From the NCBI GenBank assembly GCA_937934385.1, contig CALGZV010000265.1:1-7657 (forward strand): a DNA stretch of 7,657 bases, written 5' to 3'. Positions 1 to 6,007 of this stretch are shown here, piece after piece. The notes below the pieces were generated by a model, which saw only the letters and a list, made by a program, of their open reading frames with translations, did no database searches and was not told where the DNA came from. The position numbers were made by a program, and so were the translations under genes. This stretch comes from an uncultured Clostridia bacterium (lineage in GTDB: Bacteria > Bacillota > Clostridia > Oscillospirales > CAG-272). Position 1 is the first letter of the stretch; the number at the start of each line of letters is the position of its first letter.

Positions 1-658
1 TTGCCATGTCGCGGTCATATATGGCTTTTACGATAGGAACGATAACGCGTCCGACACGAAGCAGAGTTCCTGTTTTAAGAGTCGCATAACGTGTGAGGTT
101 GACTCCGTACAGCCAGTCTATATAGGTTCGTGCGAAGCCCTCGTTTGCCAGCGAGTCATATTCGCTTTCGCTTTTCATATCGCGCAGAGCGGCGGCAACA
201 GTCTCGGGAGTCTGATCGGGCAGCCACAGGCGGTCAAATTTTTTCTCGGTTTTAAGAGCATTTTGTACGCAAAGCCTTACAATGATCTCACCTTCGCGGT
301 CCGAGTCTCCTGCATTTACAATGCGGTCAACGTCATCGCGTGCGCAGAGCGTTTCGATCACTGAAAATTGCTTTTGTATGCCAGCGTCCGGTTTTCCGTC
401 GTCACCGCAGCGCAGTTTGAAACGGAACTTTTTCGGAAAGCACGGAAGATTGTTCATACTCCATTTTATTTTACCGCTTTCGTCAGACGGCGGATTGGCT
501 GCATAATCTTCTATATCGCAGAGCGAGAACAGATGGCCGAACGCCCATGTTACTATATATCCGCAGCCTTCATAATAGCCGCTGTATTTTGTCATTTTTC
601 CTATTCCGGCAACTATGTTGCGCGCAAGACTGGGTTTTTCAGCAATTATAAGTGTCAA
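1..658 (-). CDS. topB: Type IA DNA topoisomerase (topoisomerase III-like), N-terminal part, cut by window edge
   Basis: Type IA topoisomerases cut one DNA strand through a tyrosine and pass the other through; topoisomerase III mainly decatenates. The 219 visible codons hold the TOPRIM fold: LIIAEKPSLARNI at residues 3-15 with the expected glutamate E7, YIVTWAFGHL, and the metal-binding motif NAGDSDREGEI with D118, D120 and E122. Then follow IDWLYGVNLTR and VGRVIVP at 202-208. The catalytic tyrosine lies beyond the left edge. No ATG fits: the family N-terminus (short strand, then AEKPS) begins right after a TTG at 658-656, with a weak AGAGAA-type ribosome binding site upstream, so TTG is the inferred start. 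The gene is divergent from glnA, and I see no convincing promoter for it. Oddity: most relatives have GRVQ, this one has GRVI. The type IA assignment is firm; topB rather than a divergent paralogue is likely but less certain. Confidence 0.88.
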   Translation of the reverse strand, partial: MTLIIAEKPSLARNIVAGIGKMTKYSGYYEGCGYIVTWAFGHLFSLCDIEDYAANPPSDESGKIKWSMNNLPCFPKKFRFKLRCGDDGKPDAGIQKQFSVIETLCARDDVDRIVNAGDSDREGEIIVRLCVQNALKTEKKFDRLWLPDQTPETVAAALRDMKSESEYDSLANEGFARTYIDWLYGVNLTRYATLKTGTLLRVGRVIVPIVKAIYDRDMA

Positions 659-853
659 CGGTAAAATTCTCTTTTCTGTTTTATTTTCAGATTTCGCGTG
701 TTATAATTCTATTTTATTTTACATCGGAGTTTCCGAATGGATTTTACTTTTTTGAAAAATAGCTGTTACATATATTCTATCACATTTTTTTAATTTTTTC
801 CACCTTTATTTTTATGTAGTAAAAGGATAGAAATGAGATTTTGGTCTTAAATA

Positions 854-882
854 TTGACAAGCTTCGAAATAAACGTTATAAT
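854..882 (+). promoter_or_regulatory. Sigma-A promoter of glnA
   Basis: The -35 box TTGACA (854-859) and the -10 box TATAAT (877-882) are both perfect consensus and are separated by exactly 17 bases. The upstream 80 bases are rich in A and T runs, as in UP elements. Transcription should begin near 889, leaving a leader of about 50 bases before the glnA ATG. I see no GlnR/TnrA-type operator (TGTNAN7TNACA) around it, so no nitrogen control can be read from the DNA. Confidence 0.88.
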
Positions 883-928
883 ATTTTCATAATGTCTGCT
901 GTTTATACACGGCATGAGCTTTCACATG

Positions 929-934
929 AAAGGA
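929..934 (+). promoter_or_regulatory. Ribosome binding site that fixes the glnA start
   Basis: AAAGGA lies 6 bases before the ATG at 941. The upstream in-frame ATG at 914 has no comparable site, so 941 is preferred. The first bases of this site are also the 3' arm of a small inverted repeat (CTTTC 919-923, GAAAG 928-932), which could pair and partly mask it. Confidence 0.75.
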
Positions 935-940
935 TTAATT

Positions 941-3040
941 ATGAATAGTATACCGGAAACTTTCGGATCGCTTGTTTTCAATCTGCCTACGATGAAAGCA
1001 CGTCTTCCTAAAGAAACTTACGTGTCACTGAAAAGGACCATAGATGAGGGAAAACACCTTGATATAGGTGTTGCACATGTCGTTGCAAATGCCATGAAAG
1101 ACTGGGCGGTTGAACATGGAGTTACGCATTATACTCACTGGTTTCAGCCGATGACAGGAATAACGGCGGAAAAACATGACAGTTTTATTTCGCCTACCGA
1201 AGATGACAGTAAAATAATTATGGAGTTTTCCGGTAAAGAACTGGTACAGGGCGAACCGGATGCGTCAAGTTTTCCGTCAGGAGGACTGAGAGCGACATTT
1301 GAGGCGCGCGGCTACACTGCATGGGATCCTACAGCGTATGCTTTTATAAAAGGAAATACCCTTTATATCCCCACAGTTTTCTGTTCCTACGGCGGAGAAG
1401 CGCTTGACCAGAAAACTCCTTTGCTCCGTTCGATGGAAGCATTGAACAGACAGGCTCTCCGTGTGCTGAAACTTTTCGGTTCAACAGATGTAAAGCATGT
1501 CAACACTTCTGTCGGTCCCGAACAGGAGTATTTTCTTATTGATAAAGAAATGTTCGACAGACGCAAGGACCTTATATACACCGGAAGAACTCTTTTCGGT
1601 GCAAATCCTCCCAAAGGGCAGGAACTTGACGACCACTATTTCGGAGCTATAAAACCGAGAGTAGCCGCATTTATGCAGGAGCTTGACGAGGAGCTTTGGA
1701 AGCTCGGAGTACTTGCAAAAACAGAACATAACGAAGCTGCTCCTGCACAGCATGAGCTTGCGCCGATCTACCGGTCAACGAATACTGCGACAGATGACAA
1801 TCAGCTTATAATGGAGATGATGCAGCAGGTCGCAAAGCGTCACGGTCTTGTATGCCTGCTTCACGAAAAGCCGTTCGAGGGCGTTAACGGATCGGGTAAG
1901 CACAATAACTGGTCTTTGTCTACAAATACCGGTGTAAATCTCCTTTCTCCGGGTGAAACGCCTTATGAAAATGCGCAGTTTCTTCTTTTTTTGTGTGCTG
2001 TTATACAGGCTGTCGATAACTATCAGGATCTGCTGCGCATATCTGTTGCAAGCGCCGGAAATGATCATCGTCTCGGTGCAAATGAAGCTCCTCCGGCCAT
2101 TGTTTCGATGTTTCTCGGAGATGAACTTACATCTATTTTAGAATCGATCGAAAATGATACTCCGTATCTTGCTGCTGAAAAAACTCAGATGCGTCTCGGT
2201 GTTCATATCCTGCCCAAATTTCCCAAGGATACTACCGACCGTAACCGTACATCTCCGTTTGCTTTTACCGGCAATAAATTCGAATTCAGAATGCTCGGTT
2301 CGGCAAACTCTATTTCAATGACAAATGTCATGATAAATACCGCTGTCGCTGAGTCTCTGCGTCTTTACGCGGATGAGCTGGAATGTGCAGATGATTTTAA
2401 CGAGGCAATACACGGACTTATAAAGCGAACGATAAAGGCGCATAAAAGGATAATATTCAACGGAAACGGATACGGTGAAACATGGCGGAAAGAAGCTGTC
2501 AAGCAGCGCGGATTGCTTGATCTTCCGACTACTCCCGACTGCTTGCCGCATCTGCTTGACCAAAAGAATATAGAACTCTTTACAAGGCATAAGGTTCTGA
2601 CAGAAACCGAACTGAGATCGCGGTATGACGTTATGCTTGAGAATTACTGCAAGGTGATCAATATTGAGGGCAGAACGATGGTTGATATGGCACGCAAGGA
2701 AATTCTTCCTGCGATCTGCGGATATGTAAACGAGCTTTCTGATACTGTCATATCAAAGCGCGCCGCTTTCTCGGATATAAACTGTGATTTTGAATCCGAG
2801 ACCGCAGTCAGACTTTCTGACCTGTCGGCTTCGATAGACAAAAATATAAAAACGCTTGATAAAACGCTCACAGCCGCTTTAAATGTGTCAGACATTACGG
2901 AAAGAGCTGTATATTATAAAGATAAGGTCATTAAGGCCATGGACACTTTGCGTGAGGAAGCGGACAAGGCAGAAATGCTTACCGCGGAAAAATATTGGCC
3001 TATACCTACGTACGGCGATCTGTTGTTTGGAGTAAGATAA
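941..3040 (+). CDS. glnA: Glutamine synthetase type III (GSIII)
   Basis: This cytoplasmic enzyme makes glutamine from glutamate, ammonia and ATP, the entry point of nitrogen assimilation. The 699-residue length is typical of GSIII and much longer than the ~450 of GSI. The N-terminal GSIII region includes [11 protein letters not shown]. The catalytic core shows GPEQEYF (E194 and E196, metal site), [15 protein letters not shown] (262-276), [11 protein letters not shown] (316-326, the glutamate/ATP loop) and [20 protein letters not shown] from 435. A helical C-terminal region ends in [15 protein letters not shown]. No key residue is obviously missing. The symbol glnA is used loosely; glnN is the usual name for GSIII in some species. 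The gene has its own strong promoter and terminator, so it is probably monocistronic. GSIII occurs notably in Bacteroidetes, cyanobacteria and ruminococci, which with the Gram-positive neighbours suggests Clostridia. Confidence 0.97.
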   Translation: MNSIPETFGSLVFNLPTMKARLPKETYVSLKRTIDEGKHLDIGVAHVVANAMKDWAVEHGVTHYTHWFQPMTGITAEKHDSFISPTEDDSKIIMEFSGKELVQGEPDASSFPSGGLRATFEARGYTAWDPTAYAFIKGNTLYIPTVFCSYGGEALDQKTPLLRSMEALNRQALRVLKLFGSTDVKHVNTSVGPEQEYFLIDKEMFDRRKDLIYTGRTLFGANPPKGQELDDHYFGAIKPRVAAFMQELDEELWKLGVLAKTEHNEAAPAQHELAPIYRSTNTATDDNQLIMEMMQQVAKRHGLVCLLHEKPFEGVNGSGKHNNWSLSTNTGVNLLSPGETPYENAQFLLFLCAVIQAVDNYQDLLRISVASAGNDHRLGANEAPPAIVSMFLGDELTSILESIENDTPYLAAEKTQMRLGVHILPKFPKDTTDRNRTSPFAFTGNKFEFRMLGSANSISMTNVMINTAVAESLRLYADELECADDFNEAIHGLIKRTIKAHKRIIFNGNGYGETWRKEAVKQRGLLDLPTTPDCLPHLLDQKNIELFTRHKVLTETELRSRYDVMLENYCKVINIEGRTMVDMARKEILPAICGYVNELSDTVISKRAAFSDINCDFESETAVRLSDLSASIDKNIKTLDKTLTAALNVSDITERAVYYKDKVIKAMDTLREEADKAEMLTAEKYWPIPTYGDLLFGVR

Positions 3041-3056
3041 GAATATTTTATATAAG

Positions 3057-3089
3057 ACCGGCAGGTATGATTTATACTTGCCGGTTTTT
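3057..3089 (+). terminator. Intrinsic terminator of glnA
   Basis: A 12-bp stem (3057-3068 with 3074-3085, one G-T wobble) with a 5-base loop is GC-rich at the base (ACCGGC/GCCGGT) and is followed at once by a T run ending at 3089. It begins 16 bases after the glnA stop. It is a textbook rho-independent terminator and separates glnA from hlyIII. Confidence 0.92.
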
Positions 3090-3158
3090 ATTACTGTATA
3101 TGAAATTATAAAATAGGTTTAATTAGTATTAAAAACCGCATAATATCGTTTCAAATAC

Positions 3159-3187
3159 TTGATATTTTTTTCTCTATGTGGTATTAT
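3159..3187 (+). promoter_or_regulatory. Sigma-A promoter of hlyIII
   Basis: TTGATA (3159-3164) and TATTAT (3182-3187) are 17 bases apart, each one base off consensus. An overlapping TATAAT at 3185-3190 would need a 20-base spacer and is less likely. The start of transcription would fall near 3194, so the mRNA leader would be only about 15 bases long and consist almost entirely of the ribosome binding site. Confidence 0.72.
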
Positions 3188-3192
3188 AATGT

Positions 3193-3201
3193 AAGGGGAG
3201 G
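3193..3201 (+). promoter_or_regulatory. Strong ribosome binding site of hlyIII
   Basis: AAGGGGAGG sits 7 bases before the ATG at 3209. It decides against the in-frame ATG at 3176, which lies inside the promoter and would not be transcribed. Confidence 0.85.
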
Positions 3202-3208
3202 ATTTAAT

Positions 3209-4024
3209 ATGACCGAAAAAGTAAGCTTAAACGAATCATCTTTAAAAAAACGAAATAGATTTATTCCGGAATATACACACGGAGAAGAAATTTTCAATAT
3301 GGTTTCACATATAGTCGGCGGAGGAGTTGGTATAGTATCCACAGTCCTGTGTGTTATTTTTGCGGCGCTGCACGGAAATTTATACGGCGTTATTTCGTCC
3401 GCAATATTCGGAGCTTCCATGATATTTCTATATACTATGTCGAGTATATATCACGGTCTGTCAAGGGAGCTTAATGCCAAGTGGGTAATGCGTATCATGG
3501 ATCACTGTACAATATATGTTCTGATAGCAGGAACATATACCCCTATAGCTCTTTGCTCCGTGAGAGAAAACAATACTTCGCTTGGTTGGGTAATATTCGG
3601 ATTTATATGGGGAATGGCTGCGCTCGGAATCGTACTCAATGCAGTGAATATCGAGAAATTCAAGATTTTTTCGATGATATGTTATATTGGCATGGGTTGG
3701 TGTATAGTAGGTGCCTGGAAGATCACGGCGGCTGCTCTCGGTATCGGAGGAGTTGTATTTCTGCTAACAGGAGGACTTGCGTATACTGTAGGTGCGGTAT
3801 TTTATGCATTCGGTAAAAAGCGCCGGTATATCCATTCGGTGTTTCACCTGTTTGTTGTTGCGGGAAGTATACTTCATTTTTTCTGCATCTTTTTCTGTGG
3901 TAATAGCGACACGCGTAATGGTTACTTCCTGGCTTACAATCGGATCAATACTTCTGGCAAATCCGATCTGTACCGGCCCCCTCACCTGGCCGCAGTTCAG
4001 GGATGCCAATATACAGATAAATAA
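3209..4024 (+). CDS. hlyIII: Hemolysin III family (PAQR-like) membrane protein with foreign C-terminal tail
   Basis: This is a seven-helix inner-membrane protein of the HlyIII/YqfA/PAQR family. Bacterial members have poorly known functions (some are reported as cytolysins); the animal relatives are zinc-containing receptors and hydrolases. Family marks are [13 protein letters not shown] (N-terminus), SSIYHGL (H82), [16 protein letters not shown] (D98), and the last helix [17 protein letters not shown] with H209 and H213. H82, H209 and H213 are the likely zinc ligands. Homologues normally end a few residues past the last helix, about residue 230. Here the frame continues about 40 more residues ([12 protein letters not shown] onward, to 271). 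Those residues come from reading the antisense strand of an inserted cas7 fragment, have no family resemblance and lack membrane character. All family motifs are present, so the body is probably functional; the tail is an accident of a junction at about 3878-3896. Promoter and ribosome binding site are its own. Confidence 0.9.
   Translation: MTEKVSLNESSLKKRNRFIPEYTHGEEIFNMVSHIVGGGVGIVSTVLCVIFAALHGNLYGVISSAIFGASMIFLYTMSSIYHGLSRELNAKWVMRIMDHCTIYVLIAGTYTPIALCSVRENNTSLGWVIFGFIWGMAALGIVLNAVNIEKFKIFSMICYIGMGWCIVGAWKITAAALGIGGVVFLLTGGLAYTVGAVFYAFGKKRRYIHSVFHLFVVAGSILHFFCIFFCGNSDTRNGYFLAYNRINTSGKSDLYRPPHLAAVQGCQYTDK
3878..4009 (-). pseudogene. cas7: Isolated internal fragment of type I-C CRISPR cas7 (csd2)
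   Basis: Read on the minus strand, an open frame gives [18 protein letters not shown], then [20 protein letters not shown], then AEK, with Leu at 4000-3998 and the last Lys at 3880-3878. From memory of the family, [17 protein letters not shown] followed by ITR.A.T.EKDAEK is the middle of Cas7 of type I-C (Csd2), the crRNA-binding backbone subunit of Cascade. Only about 41-44 codons of an expected ~280-300 remain. The usual flanking motifs (an AVxxTG-like stretch before, MGRKHxVPYGLY after) are absent, and there is no start, ribosome binding site or neighbouring cas gene. At the left end the codons for EKDAEK double, antisense, as the hlyIII codons FFCIFF. GC is near 50%, against about 43% in a sampled stretch of the hlyIII body. 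I cannot tell a genuine genomic relic from an assembly chimera. Right end uncertain within 4000-4010. Confidence 0.8.
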
Positions 4025-4030
4025 AATTAT

Positions 4031-4060
4031 CCCGCAGATGAGAAGAATTCTATCTGCGGG
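4031..4060. terminator. Hairpin terminator between convergent hlyIII and M23 genes
   Basis: There is a perfect 9-bp stem, CCCGCAGAT (4031-4039) with ATCTGCGGG (4052-4060), around a 12-base loop. In the plus direction a T run follows six bases later (4066-4070). In the minus direction ATAATTTTATTT follows the stem directly. It lies 6 bases past the hlyIII stop and 57 bases past the M23 gene stop, so it probably ends transcription from both sides, with a better U-tract on the minus side. Confidence 0.75.
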
Positions 4061-4117
4061 ACTGATTTTTAAATTACTTTAAGATTTGTTGTGTTGTTAT
4101 ATCTTTGCTAATATATC

Positions 4118-5758
4118 TTAATTTGAAATCTTGATATTCGTGTCAAAGTAGTTATAAGGGCACACAGGAACATCAAATACATACATGCCGAAATGAAGCA
4201 TTACGGAATCCGTAAATCCGGTGTTTCCTATAACTCCGAGTTCCTGACCTTGCTCTACGATATCGCCTTCCGAAACCGTAATCGAATTCAGATGAGCGTA
4301 GAGCGTTTTTAGTCCATATCCGTGGTCTACAACTACTGTGCGTCCGCTCATGGTTTGCTGACCTGCAAAAATTACCTTTCCGGGGTAGACAGCTACAGCT
4401 GTTGCCGATGCGCCTGTCATAAAGTCTACGCCGTCATGACGGTATTTCGCGGAGGTAGCCGTCAGTGTTCGCGTTACACCGTATCCTGTCTTAACGGAAT
4501 TGAGATTTTTAATAGACGCTGAAGGATAGATCATAGGCACGTCAAAGTATCTTGTTGCCTCTCTGTTATCAAAATAAGGAGCCATGCCTTCGGTAAATGC
4601 CGCTATTGCACTTCCGTCATGATACTGAGCAATCAGATCTACCGAAATATCGTAATTCTGAGCGCGGTATGTTTTAGGTTCTACATTCAGATTCAGAACA
4701 GATGTAGCGCCCTGACATTCTATTGTAAATTTCATTGTTGAACTGTACTCTACGGTATAAGAAACCGGTACAAGCGCCCGTACATAATTTCCGTCACGGA
4801 AAAATACAGGTGTAAAGTCACCAATACTCGGCTCAGAGGTAAAGGAAATCTGTGCGTCCTCGGCAACATTTTTACCGGAGATTACGACGAAATCGCCGTG
4901 CTGGATCGTATCTGTTCCGAGGGTGAATATAGCAGGTGCAGTAACCTTTATTGAAAAATCATAAAAGGCTTCGCCGTAGCTTGCGCGTGTGGTATCATCA
5001 TACCATTTTGCCTGAAGTTTTACGTTGAATACACCGTTATCGGTAAATTTAAGATTGGAAATGTTGGAATAAAGATCGTTATACAGTATCTCGTCTCCGT
5101 TGCTTACCTGAACCTGAAGATAATCGGGAACAACACTAAAATTAAGTTCGAGCGAATTTGAAATATCAGCTACAATAAGCTCGGTTGCCGTATCGACCAT
5201 CGCATTTGCATATGAATTGTTACTCATAAGGTACTGCCACGTCATTGTCTGCGGCTTTACGGCTGTATTGCCGACAGAAAGTGTGGGAACAGCGGCTGAT
5301 GAATACAAATCTATTCCGTAAGGCGAGTAGATAAATTTTTCTGCATCTTCGAGTGATATGTGATATGCTCTGTTATTATTATCTACGTAATATGCCTCCG
5401 TAGGATCGGTAGAAAAATAGTATTTATATACTGTTTCGAAATCATAGCTATAGTAAACGGCTTCGTAGTAGCTTCTTCCTGCAAGCGGTTCGGGAAGCGA
5501 TGTAAGCAGTGACGCATTATCATTCATATCTGTAAAATACGATATCATATTGCCGTCGATCTGATTCGGAAGCTGTGTCTGTGCCTGTTTGTCAAATATG
5601 TACTCACTTGTTCCCGGCGTTTTAAGTACCATTTTTGTTACTGAATTTTTATCGACAGGGGAAGCCTGAGCAATATTATAGCTTATAATTGCAATATACG
5701 TCGGGATGAAGAGAAGCGCCAGACACAATACAGCTGTCAAAATCTTCTTTGTTTTCAT
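4118..5758 (-). CDS. Secreted M23 (LytM-type) peptidase-like protein with altered HxH motif
   Basis: This 546-residue exported protein probably acts on or binds cell-wall peptidoglycan. Residues 1-32 are a signal peptide (KTKK, hydrophobic core, AQA before S33) or possibly a membrane anchor. Residues 33-270 are Tyr/Asn-rich and unrecognised. About 273-360 is beta-rich and resembles an Ig/IPT-like domain (ISGKNVAEDAQISF). The C-terminal M23 domain (about 425-535) has RHDGVDF with zinc ligands H441 and D445, LYAHLN with H489, and EGDIVEQGQELGVIGNTG. The last motif, normally HLHF, reads MLHF (M520, H522). The zinc ligand H522 is kept, but the catalytic-site first histidine is Met. The protein may therefore be a weak enzyme or a non-catalytic binding/regulatory M23 protein. 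Start ATG 5758 has AAAGGGAGA upstream at 7 bases. Its neighbour is tagO-like, another envelope gene. Family assignment is firm, activity uncertain. Confidence 0.92.
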   Translation of the reverse strand: MKTKKILTAVLCLALLFIPTYIAIISYNIAQASPVDKNSVTKMVLKTPGTSEYIFDKQAQTQLPNQIDGNMISYFTDMNDNASLLTSLPEPLAGRSYYEAVYYSYDFETVYKYYFSTDPTEAYYVDNNNRAYHISLEDAEKFIYSPYGIDLYSSAAVPTLSVGNTAVKPQTMTWQYLMSNNSYANAMVDTATELIVADISNSLELNFSVVPDYLQVQVSNGDEILYNDLYSNISNLKFTDNGVFNVKLQAKWYDDTTRASYGEAFYDFSIKVTAPAIFTLGTDTIQHGDFVVISGKNVAEDAQISFTSEPSIGDFTPVFFRDGNYVRALVPVSYTVEYSSTMKFTIECQGATSVLNLNVEPKTYRAQNYDISVDLIAQYHDGSAIAAFTEGMAPYFDNREATRYFDVPMIYPSASIKNLNSVKTGYGVTRTLTATSAKYRHDGVDFMTGASATAVAVYPGKVIFAGQQTMSGRTVVVDHGYGLKTLYAHLNSITVSEGDIVEQGQELGVIGNTGFTDSVMLHFGMYVFDVPVCPYNYFDTNIKISN

Positions 5759-5764
5759 GTAATT

Positions 5765-5773
5765 TCTCCCTTT
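5765..5773 (-). promoter_or_regulatory. Ribosome binding site of the M23 gene
   Basis: On the minus strand AAAGGGAGA lies 6 to 7 bases upstream of the ATG at 5758-5756. It supports this start, which also gives a complete signal peptide. Confidence 0.8.
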
Positions 5774-5820
5774 GTAAATAGTTTTAACCGGATATAACTG
5801 CGCTATGCATTTATGTAGTA

Positions 5821-5853
5821 CGGCTGTGAATACCCTTTCGGTAATTCATGCCG
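5821..5853 (-). promoter_or_regulatory. Hairpin in the 5' leader of the M23 gene, possible cis-regulatory RNA
   Basis: The predicted leader (about 5890 to 5759, some 130 bases) contains a hairpin of roughly 12 pairs. CGGC (5853-5850) pairs with GCCG (5824-5821), TGAAT with ATTCA, and ACC with GGT after one bulged base, around the loop GAAAG. Flanking GCGC elements (5857-5860 and 5800-5803) could form an outer helix. There is no U-run, so it is not a simple terminator. I compared it mentally with the c-di-AMP, c-di-GMP, TPP, cobalamin and fluoride riboswitches and it matches none clearly. Confidence 0.45.
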
Positions 5854-5896
5854 CAGGCGCGCGGAAACCTTTGTATAAACTGTACTCTTATATCAT

Positions 5897-5925
5897 ATTA
5901 TACTATTTCTTCAGTCTTCGGTCAA
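5897..5925 (-). promoter_or_regulatory. Sigma-A promoter of the M23 gene
   Basis: On the minus strand TTGACC (5925-5920) and TATAAT (5902-5897) are separated by exactly 17 bases: perfect -10, one mismatch in -35. Transcription should start near 5890, giving a leader of about 130 bases before the ATG at 5758. It shows that the M23 gene need not depend on the upstream tagO-like gene. Confidence 0.88.
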
Positions 5926-5947
5926 TAGCAACTGCTTTGGTTTTATT

Positions 5948-5985
5948 AAAAATTCTTAGCATCAGAAATAATATAAGCAATTTTT
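5948..5985 (-). terminator. Weak AT-rich hairpin after the tagO-like gene
   Basis: AAAAATT plus CTTA (5985-5974 on the minus strand, with one bulged G) can pair with TAAG plus AATTTTT (5958-5948) around a 15-base loop. The 3' arm ends in five Ts. It lies 22 bases past the tagO-like stop. The stem has almost no GC, so efficient termination is doubtful; some transcripts may run into the M23 gene. Confidence 0.35.
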
Positions 5986-6007
5986 TATATATTGTGATGT
6001 CTGTTTA

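Noticed and set aside
642..658. TTGACA followed closely by TATAAT on the minus strand at the topoisomerase start
   Set aside because: The two boxes are only 3 bases apart and lie inside the first codons; this cannot be a sigma-A promoter.
1..658. Topoisomerase as sign of an integrative conjugative element
   Set aside because: Many such elements carry topB, but no relaxase, integrase, attachment site or conjugation gene is present and all neighbours are housekeeping.
722..739. Imperfect hairpin CATCGGA-GTT-TCCGAATG in the topB-glnA intergenic region
   Set aside because: It is short with a bulged base, far from the glnA promoter boxes and without a T run; I cannot assign it as operator or terminator.
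914..940. Upstream ATG of glnA giving nine extra residues
   Set aside because: It has no ribosome binding site, while the ATG at 941 has AAAGGA at 6 bases and gives a normal GSIII N-terminus.
3764..3877. Continuation of the minus-strand frame beyond the cas7-like part
   Set aside because: This part is simply the antisense of conserved hlyIII codons ([12 protein letters not shown] region); the resemblance to Cas7 stops at about 3878.
3792..4082. Plus-strand 96-codon frame overlapping hlyIII and the terminator
   Set aside because: It is out of frame with hlyIII, has no ribosome binding site, and its second half is an antisense reading of the cas7 fragment and terminator hairpin.
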